Source: Limanda limanda
Lineage: Eukaryota; Chordata; Actinopteri; Pleuronectiformes; Pleuronectidae
DNA: 64,000 bases
Assembly (NCBI RefSeq): GCF_963576545.1
Contig: NW_026870569.1
Location: 556,466 to 620,465, forward strand
Reading direction: 5' to 3'
A program made the translations under genes and the position numbers. The notes under the pieces were generated by a model. That model searched no databases. It saw only the letters and a program-made list of their open reading frames with translations, and was not told where the DNA came from. Numbering within the stretch: position 1 is the first letter of the stretch; every line of letters begins with the position of its first letter. Positions 52,952 through 63,890 of the stretch are shown here, piece after piece.

Positions 52952-55900
52952 AAGTCTCCCCGACCTTCACAAAAAAAGTTATTCAAGAATATCTCTTTCT
53001 CCTATGTGCTTTCATCCCTAACCCTAACCCTAACCTTTCCGAAAGTCGGAGAAGCTCAAGGATGGTACCGATCGATGCGCGCTACCCCATTTAGTGGGGG
53101 TAGAGCCTACTTGCAAGTCTCTCCGACCTTCACAAAAAAAGTTATTCAAGAATATCTCTTTCTCCTATGTGCTTTCATCCCTAACCCTAACCCTAACCCT
53201 TCCGAAAGTCGGAGAAGCTCAAGGATGGTACCGATCGATGCGCGCTACCCCATTTAGTGGGGGTAGAGCCTACTTGCAAGTCTCTCCGACCTTCACAAAA
53301 AAAGTTATTCAAGAATATCTCTTTCTCCTATGTGCTTTCATCCCTAACCCTAACCCTAACCCTTCCGAAAGTCGGAGAAGCTCAAATATGGTACTGATCG
53401 ATGCGCGCAACCCCATTTAGTGGGGGTAGAGCCTACTTGCAAGTCTCTCCGACCTTCACAAAAAAAGTTATTCAAGAATATCTCCTCAGATTTGGGGGAA
53501 TTTCGTCGGTCGACCTCTTCCGAAGGTCGTACAAGCTCGGGGATGGTACCAATCGATCCGCAGGACCCAAATTAGTCCAGATGCAACCACTTTCCAAGTC
53601 TCTCCGACCTTCACAAAAAAAGTTATTCAAGAATATCTCTTTCTCCTATGTGCTTTCATCCCTAACCCTAACCCTAACCCTTCCGAAAGTCGGAGAAGCT
53701 CAAGGATGGTACCGATCGATGCGCGCTACCCCATTTAGTGGGGGTAGAGCCTACTTGCAAGTCTCTCCGACCTTCACAAAAAAAGTTATTCAAGAATATC
53801 TCTTTCTCCTATGTGCTTTCATCCCTAACCCTAACCCTAACCCTTCCGAAAGTCGGAGAAGCTCAAGGATGGTACCGATCGATGCGCGCTACCCCATTTA
53901 GTGGGGGTAGAGCCTACTTGCAAGTCTCTCCGACCTTCACAAAAAAAGTTATTCAAGAATATCTCTTTCTCCTATGTGCTTTCATCCCTAACCCTAACCC
54001 TAACCCTTCCGAAAGTCGGAGAAGCTCAAGGATGGTACCGATCGATGCGCGCTACCCCATTTAGTGGGGGTAGAGCCTACTTGCAAGTCTCTCCGACCTT
54101 CACAAAAAAAGTTATTCAAGAATATCTCTTTCTCCTATGTGCTTTCATCCCTAACCCTAACCCTAACCCTTCCGAAAGTCGGAGAAGCTCAAGGATGGTA
54201 CCGATCGATGCGCGCTACCCCATTTAGTGGGGGTAGAGCCTACTTGCAAGTCTCCCCGACCTTCACAAAAAAAGTTATTCAAGAATATCTCTTTCTCCTA
54301 TGTGCTTTCATCCCTAACCCTAACCCTAACCTTTCCGAAAGTCGGAGAAGCTCAAGGATGGTACCGATCGATGCGCGCTACCCCATTTAGTGGGGGTAGA
54401 GCCTACTTGCAAGTCTCTCCGACCTTCACAAAAAAAGTTATTCAAGAATATCTCTTTCTCCTATGTGCTTTCATCCCTAACCCTAACCCTAACCCTTCCG
54501 AAAGTCGGAGAAGCTCAAGGATGGTACCGATCGATGCGCGCTACCCCATTTAGTGGGGGTAGAGCCTACTTGCAAGTCTCTCCGACCTTCACAAAAAAAG
54601 TTATTCAAGAATATCTCTTTCTCCTATGTGCTTTCATCCCTAACCCTAACCCTAACCCTTCCGAAAGTCGGAGAAGCTCAAATATGGTACTGATCGATGC
54701 GCGCAACCCCATTTAGTGGGGGTAGAGCCTACTTGCAAGTCTCTCCGACCTTCACAAAAAAAGTTATTCAAGAATATCTCCTCAGATTTGGGGGAATTTC
54801 GTCGGTCGACCTCTTTCGAAGGTCGTACAAGCTCGGGGATGGTACCAATCGATCCGCAGGACCCAAATTAGTCCAGATGCAACCACTTTCCAAGTCTCTC
54901 CGACCTTCACAAAAAAAGTTATTCAAGAATATCTCTTTCTCCTATGTGCTTTCATCCCTAACCCTAACCCTAACCCTTCCGAAAGTCGGAGAAGCTCAAG
55001 GATGGTACCGATCGATGCGCGCTACCCCATTTAGTGGGGGTAGAGCCTACTTGCAAGTCTCTCCGACCTTCACAAAAAAAGTTATTCAAGAATATCTCTT
55101 TCTCCTATGTGCTTTCATCCCTAACCCTAACCCTAACCCTTCCGAAAGTCGGAGAAGCTCAAGGATGGTACCGATCGATGCGCGCTACCCCATTTAGTGG
55201 GGGTAGAGCCTACTTGCAAGTCTCTCCGACCTTCACAAAAAAAGTTATTCAAGAATATCTCTTTCTCCTATGTGCTTTCATCCCTAACCCTAACCCTAAC
55301 CCTTCCGAAAGTCGGAGAAGCTCAAGGATGGTACCGATCGATGCGCGCTACCCCATTTAGTGGGGGTAGAGCCTACTTGCAAGTCTCTCCGACCTTCACA
55401 AAAAAAGTTATTCAAGAATATCTCTTTCTCCTATGTGCTTTCATCCCTAACCCTAACCCTAACCCTTCCGAAAGTCGGAGAAGCTCAAGGATGGTACCGA
55501 TCGATGCGCGCTACCCCATTTAGTGGGGGTAGAGCCTACTTGCAAGTCTCTCCGACCTTCACAAAAAAAGTTATTCAAGAATATCTCTTTCTCCTATGTG
55601 CTTTCATCCCTAACCCTAACCCTAACCCTTCCAAAAGTCGGAGAAGCTCAAGGATGGTACCGATCGATGCGCGCTACCCCATTTAGTGGGGGTAGAGCCT
55701 ACTTGCAAGTCTCTCCGACCTTCACAAAAAAAGTTATTCAAGAATATCTCTTTCTCCTATGTGCTTTCATCCCTAACCCTAACCCTAACCCTTCCGAAAG
55801 TCGGAGAAGCTCAAGGATGGTACCGATCGATGCGCGCTACCCCATTTAGTGGGGGTAGAGCCTACTTGCAAGTCTCTCCGACCTTCACAAAAAAAGTTAT

Positions 55901-58763
55901 TCAAGAATATCTCCTCAGATTTGGGGGAATTTCGTCGGTCGACCTCTTCCGAAGGTCGTACAAGCTCGGGGATGGTACCAATCGATCCGCAGGACCCAAA
56001 TTAGTCCAGATGCAACCACTTTCCAAGTCTCTCCGACCTTCACAAAAAAAGTTATTCAAGAATATCTCTTTCTCCTATGTGCTTTCATCCCTAACCCTAA
56101 CCCTAACCCTTCCGAAAGTCGGAGAAGCTCAAGGATGGTACCGATCGATGCGCGCTACCCCATTTAGTGGGGGTAGAGCCTACTTGCAAGTCTCTCCGAC
56201 CTTCACAAAAAAAGTTATTCAAGAATATCTCTTTCTCCTATGTGCTTTCATCCCTAACCCTAACCCTAACCCTTCCGAAAGTCGGAGAAGCTCAAGGATG
56301 GTACCGATCGATGCGCGCTACCCCATTTAGTGGGGGTAGAGCCTACTTGCAAGTCTCTCCGACCTTCACAAAAAAAGTTATTCAAGAATATCTCCTCAGA
56401 TTTGGGGGAATTTCGTCGGTCGACCTCTTCCGAAGGTCGTACAAGCTCGGGGATGGTACCAATCGATCCGCAGGACCCAAATTAGTCCAGATGCAACCAC
56501 TTTCCAAGTCTCTCCGACCTTCACAAAAAAAGTTATTCAAGAATATCTCTTTCTCCTATGTGCTTTCATCCCTAACCCTAACCCTAACCCTTCCGAAAGT
56601 CGGAGAAGCTCAAGGATGGTAACGATCGATGCGCGCTACCCCATTTAGTGGGGGTAGAGCCTACTTGCAAGTCTCTCCGACCTTCACAAAAAAAGTTATT
56701 CAAGAATATCTCTTTCTCCTATGTGCTTTCATCCCTAACCCTAACCCTAACCCTTCCGAAAGTCGGAGAAGCTCAAGGATGGTACCGATCGATGCGCGCT
56801 ACCCCATTTAGTGGGGGTAGAGGATACTTGCAAGTCTCTCCGACCTTCACAAAAAAAGTTATTCAAGAATATCTCCTCAGATTTGGGGGAATTTCGTCGG
56901 TCGACCTCTTCCGAAGGTCGTACAAGCTCGGGGATGGTACCAATCGATCCGCAGGACCCAAATTAGTCCAGATGCAACCACTTTCCAAGTCTCTCCGACC
57001 TTCACAAAAAAAGTTATTCAAGAATATCTCTTTCTCCTATGTGCTTTCATCCCTAACCCTAACCCTAACCCTTCCGAAAGTCGGAGAAGCTCAAGGATGG
57101 TAACGATCGATGCGCGCTACCCCATTTAGTGGGGGTAGAGCCTACTTGCAAGTCTCTCCGACCTTCACAAAAAAAGTTATTCAAGAATATCTCTTTCTCC
57201 TATGTGCTTTCATCCCTAACCCTAACCCTAACCCTTCCGAAAGTCGGAGAAGCTCAAGGATGGTACCGATCGATGCGCGCTACCCCATTTAGTGGGGGTA
57301 GAGCCTACTTGCAAGTCTCTCCGACCTTCACAAAAAAAGTTATTCAAGAATATCTCCTCAGATTTGGGGGAATTTCGTCGGTCGACCTCTTTCGAAGGTC
57401 GTACAAGCTCGGGGATGGTACCAATCGATCCGCAGGACCCAAATTAGTCCAGATGCAACCACTTTCCAAGTCTCTCCGACCTTCACAAAAAAAGTTATTC
57501 AAGAATATCTCTTTCTCCTATGTGCTTTCATCCCTAACCCTAACCCTAACCCTTCCGAAAGTCGGAGAAGCTCAAGGATGGTACCGATCGATGCGCGCTA
57601 CCCCATTTAGTGGGGGTAGAGCCTACTTGCAAGTCTCTCCGACCTTCACAAAAAAAGTTATTCAAGAATATCTCTTTCTCCTATGTGCTTTCATCCCTAA
57701 CCCTAACCCTAACCCTTCCGAAAGTCGGAGAAGCTCAAATATGGTACTGATCGATGCGCGCAACCCCATTTAGTGGGGGTAGAGCCTACTTGCAAGTCTC
57801 TCCGACCTTCACAAAAAAAGTTATTCAAGAATATCTCCTCAGATTTGGGGGAATTTCGTCGGTCGACCTCTTCCGAAGGTCGTACAAGCTCGGGGATGGT
57901 ACCAATCGATCCGCAGGACCCAAATTAGTCCAGATGCAACCACTTTCCAAGTCTCTCCGACCTTCACAAAAAAAGTTATTCAAGAATATCTCTTTCTCCT
58001 ATGTGCTTTCATCCCTTACCCTAACCCTAACCCTTCCGAAAGTCGGAGAAGCTCAAGGATGGTACCGATCGATGCGCGCTACCCCATTTAGTGGGGGTAG
58101 AGCCTACTTGCAAGTCTCTCCGACCTTCACAAAAAAAGTTATTCAAGAATATCTCTTTCTCCTATGTGCTTTCATCCCTAACCCTAACCCTAACCCTTCC
58201 GAAAGTCGGAGAAGCTCAAGGATGGTACCGATCGATGCGCGCTACCCCATTTAGTGGGGGTAGAGCCTACTTGCAAGTCTCTCCGACCTTCACAAAAAAA
58301 GTTATTCAAGAATATCTCTTTCTCCTATGTGCTTTCATCCCTAACCCTAACCCTAACCCTTCCGAAAGTCGGAGAAGCTCAAGGATGGTACCGATCGATG
58401 CGCGCTACCCCATTTAGTGGGGGTAGAGCCTACTTGCAAGTCTCTCCGACCTTCACAAAAAAAGTTATTCAAGAATATCTCTTTCTCCTATGTGCTTTCA
58501 TCCCTAACCCTAACCCTAACCCTTCCGAAAGTCGGAGAAGCTCAAGGATGGTACCGATCGATGCGCGCTACCCCATTTAGTGGGGGTAGAGCCTACTTGC
58601 AAGTCTCTCCGACCTTCACAAAAAAAGTTATTCAAGAATATCTCTTTCTCCTATGTGCTTTCATCCCTAACCCTAACCCTAACCCTTCCAAAAGTCGGAG
58701 AAGCTCAAGGATGGTACCGATCGATGCGCGCTACCCCATTTAGTGGGGGTAGAGCCTACTTGC

Positions 58764-60206
58764 AAGTCTCTCCGACCTTCACAAAAAAAGTTATTCAAGA
58801 ATATCTCTTTCTCCTATGTGCTTTCATCCCTAACCCTAACCCTAACCCTTCCGAAAGTCGGAGAAGCTCAAGGATGGTACCGATCGATGCGCGCTACCCC
58901 ATTTAGTGGGGGTAGAGCCTACTTGCAAGTCTCTCCGACCTTCACAAAAAAAGTTATTCAAGAATATCTCCTCAGATTTGGGGGAATTTCGTCGGTCGAC
59001 CTCTTCCGAAGGTCGTACAAGCTCGGGGATAGTACCAATCGATCCGCAGGACCCAAATTAGTCCAGATGCAACCACTTTCCAAGTCTCTCCGACCTTCAC
59101 AAAAAAAGTTATTCAAGAATATCTCTTTCTCCTATGTGCTTTCATCCCTAACCCTAACCCTAACCCTTCCGAAAGTCGGAGAAGCTCAAGGATGGTACCG
59201 ATCGATGCGCGCTACCCCATTTAGTGGGGGTAGAGCCTACTTGCAAGTCTCTCCAACCTTCACAAAAAAAGTTATTCAAGAATATCTCTTTCTCCTATGT
59301 GCTTTCATCCCTAACCCTAACCCTAACCCTTCCGAAAGTCGGAGAAGCTCAAGGATGGTACCGATCGATGCGCGCTACCCCATTTAGTGGGGGTAGAGCC
59401 TACTTGCAAGTCTCTCCGACCTTCACAAAAAAAGTTATTCAAGAATATCTCCTCAGATTTGGGGGAATTTCGTCGGTCGACCTCTTCCGAAGGTCGTACA
59501 AGCTCGGGGATGGTACCAATCGATCCGCAGGACCCAAATTAGTCCAGATGCAACCACTTTCCAAGTCTCTCCGACCTTCACAAAAAAAGTTATTCAAGAA
59601 TATCTCTTTCTCCTATGTGCTTTCATCCCTAACCCTAACCCTAACCCTTCCGAAAGTCGGAGAAGCTCAAGGATGGTAACGATCGATGCGCGCTACCCCA
59701 TTTAGTGGGGGTAGAGCCTACTTGCAAGTCTCTCCGACCTTCACAAAAAAAGTTATTCAAGAATATCTCTTTCTCCTATGTGCTTTCATCCCTAACCCTA
59801 ACCCTAACCCTTCCGAAAGTCGGAGAAGCTCAAGGATGGTACCGATCGATGCGCGCTACCCCATTTAGTGGGGGTAGAGGATACTTGCAAGTCTCTCCGA
59901 CCTTCACAAAAAAAGTTATTCAAGAATATCTCCTCAGATTTGGGGGAATTTCGTCGGTCGACCTCTTCCGAAGGTCGTACAAGCTCGGGGATGGTACCAA
60001 TCGATCCGCAGGACCCAAATTAGTCCAGATGCAACCACTTTCCAAGTCTCTCCGACCTTCACAAAAAAAGTTATTCAAGAATATCTCTTTCTCCTATGTG
60101 CTTTCATCCCTAACCCTAACCCTAACCCTTCCGAAAGTCGGAGAAGCTCAAGGATGGTACTGATCGATGCGCGCTACCCCATTTAGTGGGGGTAGAGCCT
60201 ACTTGC
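58764..60206. repeat. 1,443-bp block in Q3, first of three tandem copies
   Basis: It is three A-A-B trimers of 481 bp each. Its markers, in order, are GATAGTACC in the first B, TCTCCAACC in an A, GGTAACGATC in an A, TAGAGGATAC and GGTACTGATC. The single ancestral-type copies are 24084-25526 in Q1 and 45902-47344 in Q2. Confidence 0.92.
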
Positions 60207-61649
60207 AAGTCTCTCCGACCTTCACAAAAAAAGTTATTCAAGAATATCTCTTTCTCCTATGTGCTTTCATCCCTAACCCTAACCCTAACCCTTCCGAAAG
60301 TCGGAGAAGCTCAAGGATGGTACCGATCGATGCGCGCTACCCCATTTAGTGGGGGTAGAGCCTACTTGCAAGTCTCTCCGACCTTCACAAAAAAAGTTAT
60401 TCAAGAATATCTCCTCAGATTTGGGGGAATTTCGTCGGTCGACCTCTTCCGAAGGTCGTACAAGCTCGGGGATAGTACCAATCGATCCGCAGGACCCAAA
60501 TTAGTCCAGATGCAACCACTTTCCAAGTCTCTCCGACCTTCACAAAAAAAGTTATTCAAGAATATCTCTTTCTCCTATGTGCTTTCATCCCTAACCCTAA
60601 CCCTAACCCTTCCGAAAGTCGGAGAAGCTCAAGGATGGTACCGATCGATGCGCGCTACCCCATTTAGTGGGGGTAGAGCCTACTTGCAAGTCTCTCCAAC
60701 CTTCACAAAAAAAGTTATTCAAGAATATCTCTTTCTCCTATGTGCTTTCATCCCTAACCCTAACCCTAACCCTTCCGAAAGTCGGAGAAGCTCAAGGATG
60801 GTACCGATCGATGCGCGCTACCCCATTTAGTGGGGGTAGAGCCTACTTGCAAGTCTCTCCGACCTTCACAAAAAAAGTTATTCAAGAATATCTCCTCAGA
60901 TTTGGGGGAATTTCGTCGGTCGACCTCTTCCGAAGGTCGTACAAGCTCGGGGATGGTACCAATCGATCCGCAGGACCCAAATTAGTCCAGATGCAACCAC
61001 TTTCCAAGTCTCTCCGACCTTCACAAAAAAAGTTATTCAAGAATATCTCTTTCTCCTATGTGCTTTCATCCCTAACCCTAACCCTAACCCTTCCGAAAGT
61101 CGGAGAAGCTCAAGGATGGTAACGATCGATGCGCGCTACCCCATTTAGTGGGGGTAGAGCCTACTTGCAAGTCTCTCCGACCTTCACAAAAAAAGTTATT
61201 CAAGAATATCTCTTTCTCCTATGTGCTTTCATCCCTAACCCTAACCCTAACCCTTCCGAAAGTCGGAGAAGCTCAAGGATGGTACCGATCGATGCGCGCT
61301 ACCCCATTTAGTGGGGGTAGAGGATACTTGCAAGTCTCTCCGACCTTCACAAAAAAAGTTATTCAAGAATATCTCCTCAGATTTGGGGGAATTTCGTCGG
61401 TCGACCTCTTCCGAAGGTCGTACAAGCTCGGGGATGGTACCAATCGATCCGCAGGACCCAAATTAGTCCAGATGCAACCACTTTCCAAGTCTCTCCGACC
61501 TTCACAAAAAAAGTTATTCAAGAATATCTCTTTCTCCTATGTGCTTTCATCCCTAACCCTAACCCTAACCCTTCCGAAAGTCGGAGAAGCTCAAGGATGG
61601 TACTGATCGATGCGCGCTACCCCATTTAGTGGGGGTAGAGCCTACTTGC
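60207..61649. repeat. 1,443-bp block in Q3, second tandem copy
   Basis: All five markers of the first copy recur exactly 1,443 bp downstream, including TCTCCAACC near 60697 and TAGAGGATAC near 61317. Confidence 0.92.
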
Positions 61650-63092
61650 AAGTCTCTCCGACCTTCACAAAAAAAGTTATTCAAGAATATCTCTTTCTCC
61701 TATGTGCTTTCATCCCTAACCCTAACCCTAACCCTTCCGAAAGTCGGAGAAGCTCAAGGATGGTACCGATCGATGCGCGCTACCCCATTTAGTGGGGGTA
61801 GAGCCTACTTGCAAGTCTCTCCGACCTTCACAAAAAAAGTTATTCAAGAATATCTCCTCAGATTTGGGGGAATTTCGTCGGTCGACCTCTTCCGAAGGTC
61901 GTACAAGCTCGGGGATAGTACCAATCGATCCGCAGGACCCAAATTAGTCCAGATGCAACCACTTTCCAAGTCTCTCCGACCTTCACAAAAAAAGTTATTC
62001 AAGAATATCTCTTTCTCCTATGTGCTTTCATCCCTAACCCTAACCCTAACCCTTCCGAAAGTCGGAGAAGCTCAAGGATGGTACCGATCGATGCGCGCTA
62101 CCCCATTTAGTGGGGGTAGAGCCTACTTGCAAGTCTCTCCAACCTTCACAAAAAAAGTTATTCAAGAATATCTCTTTCTCCTATGTGCTTTCATCCCTAA
62201 CCCTAACCCTAACCCTTCCGAAAGTCGGAGAAGCTCAAGGATGGTACCGATCGATGCGCGCTACCCCATTTAGTGGGGGTAGAGCCTACTTGCAAGTCTC
62301 TCCGACCTTCACAAAAAAAGTTATTCAAGAATATCTCCTCAGATTTGGGGGAATTTCGTCGGTCGACCTCTTCCGAAGGTCGTACAAGCTCGGGGATGGT
62401 ACCAATCGATCCGCAGGACCCAAATTAGTCCAGATGCAACCACTTTCCAAGTCTCTCCGACCTTCACAAAAAAAGTTATTCAAGAATATCTCTTTCTCCT
62501 ATGTGCTTTCATCCCTAACCCTAACCCTAACCCTTCCGAAAGTCGGAGAAGCTCAAGGATGGTAACGATCGATGCGCGCTACCCCATTTAGTGGGGGTAG
62601 AGCCTACTTGCAAGTCTCTCCGACCTTCACAAAAAAAGTTATTCAAGAATATCTCTTTCTCCTATGTGCTTTCATCCCTAACCCTAACCCTAACCCTTCC
62701 GAAAGTCGGAGAAGCTCAAGGATGGTACCGATCGATGCGCGCTACCCCATTTAGTGGGGGTAGAGGATACTTGCAAGTCTCTCCGACCTTCACAAAAAAA
62801 GTTATTCAAGAATATCTCCTCAGATTTGGGGGAATTTCGTCGGTCGACCTCTTCCGAAGGTCGTACAAGCTCGGGGATGGTACCAATCGATCCGCAGGAC
62901 CCAAATTAGTCCAGATGCAACCACTTTCCAAGTCTCTCCGACCTTCACAAAAAAAGTTATTCAAGAATATCTCTTTCTCCTATGTGCTTTCATCCCTAAC
63001 CCTAACCCTAACCCTTCCGAAAGTCGGAGAAGCTCAAGGATGGTACCGATCGATGCGCGCTACCCCATTTAGTGGGGGTAGAGCCTACTTGC
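61650..63092. repeat. 1,443-bp block in Q3, third tandem copy
   Basis: It carries GATAGTACC near 61915, TCTCCAACC near 62138, GGTAACGATC near 62562 and TAGAGGATAC near 62762. The closing GGTACTGATC of the other copies is GGTACCGATC here, so the right junction lies in or before this last A. Confidence 0.9.
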
Positions 63093-63410
63093 AAGTCTCT
63101 CCGACCTTCACAAAAAAAGTTATTCAAGAATATCTCTTTCTCCTATGTGCTTTCATCCCTAACCCTAACCCTAACCCTTCCGAAAGTCGGAGAAGCTCAA
63201 GGATGGTACCGATCGATGCGCGCTACCCCATTTAGTGGGGGTAGAGCCTACTTGCAAGTCTCTCCGACCTTCACAAAAAAAGTTATTCAAGAATATCTCC
63301 TCAGATTTGGGGGAATTTCGTCGGTCGACCTCTTCCGAAGGTCGTACAAGCTCGGGGATGGTACCAATCGATCCGCAGGACCCAAATTAGTCCAGATGCA
63401 ACCACTTTCC

Positions 63411-63572
63411 AAGTCTCTCCGACCTTCACAAAAAAGTTATTCAAGAATATCTCTTTCTCCTATGTGCTTTCATCCCTAACCCTAACCCTAACCCTTCCGA
63501 AAGTCGGAGAAGCTCAAGGATGGTAACGATCGATGCGCGCTACCCCATTTAGTGGGGGTAGAGCCTACTTGC
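63411..63572 (+). repeat. Monomer A with a 1-bp deletion in its A tract (162 bp)
   Basis: The tract after TTCAC has six A instead of seven (around 63428-63433). It is the only departure from the 163/157/155 length set that I find in about 400 monomers, and all downstream landmarks shift by one. It may be a true mutation or a homopolymer error in the assembly. Confidence 0.85.
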
Positions 63573-63890
63573 AAGTCTCTCCGACCTTCACAAAAAAAGT
63601 TATTCAAGAATATCTCTTTCTCCTATGTGCTTTCATCCCTAACCCTAACCCTAACCCTTCCGAAAGTCGGAGAAGCTCAAGGATGGTACCGATCGATGCG
63701 CGCTACCCCATTTAGTGGGGGTAGAGCCTACTTGCAAGTCTCTCCGACCTTCACAAAAAAAGTTATTCAAGAATATCTCCTCAGATTTGGGGGAATTTCG
63801 TCGGTCGACCTCTTCCGAAGGTCGTACAAGCTCGGGGATGGTACCAATCGATCTGCAGGACCCAAATTAGTCCAGATGCAACCACTTTCC

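Larger units (their letters stand above)
58764..63890. repeat. Run of consecutive A-A-B trimers (481-bp period)
   Basis: B monomers sit at 58927 and every 481 bp through 63256, then at 63736 (480 bp, because of the 1-bp deletion). This is the longest strictly periodic A-A-B run in the window (11 B). Shorter runs lie at 21027-23268 (B at 21190 to 23114) and 24084-25844. Confidence 0.93.

Noticed and set aside
60..63715. Many overlapping plus-strand open reading frames of 60-376 codons
   Set aside because: They are translations of the satellite itself. Monomer lengths 163, 157 and 155 are not multiples of three, so the same DNA is read in all frames in turn. Several frames are open at once, starts are arbitrary GTG/ATG within the repeat, and there is no separate coding signal. 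No protein is called.
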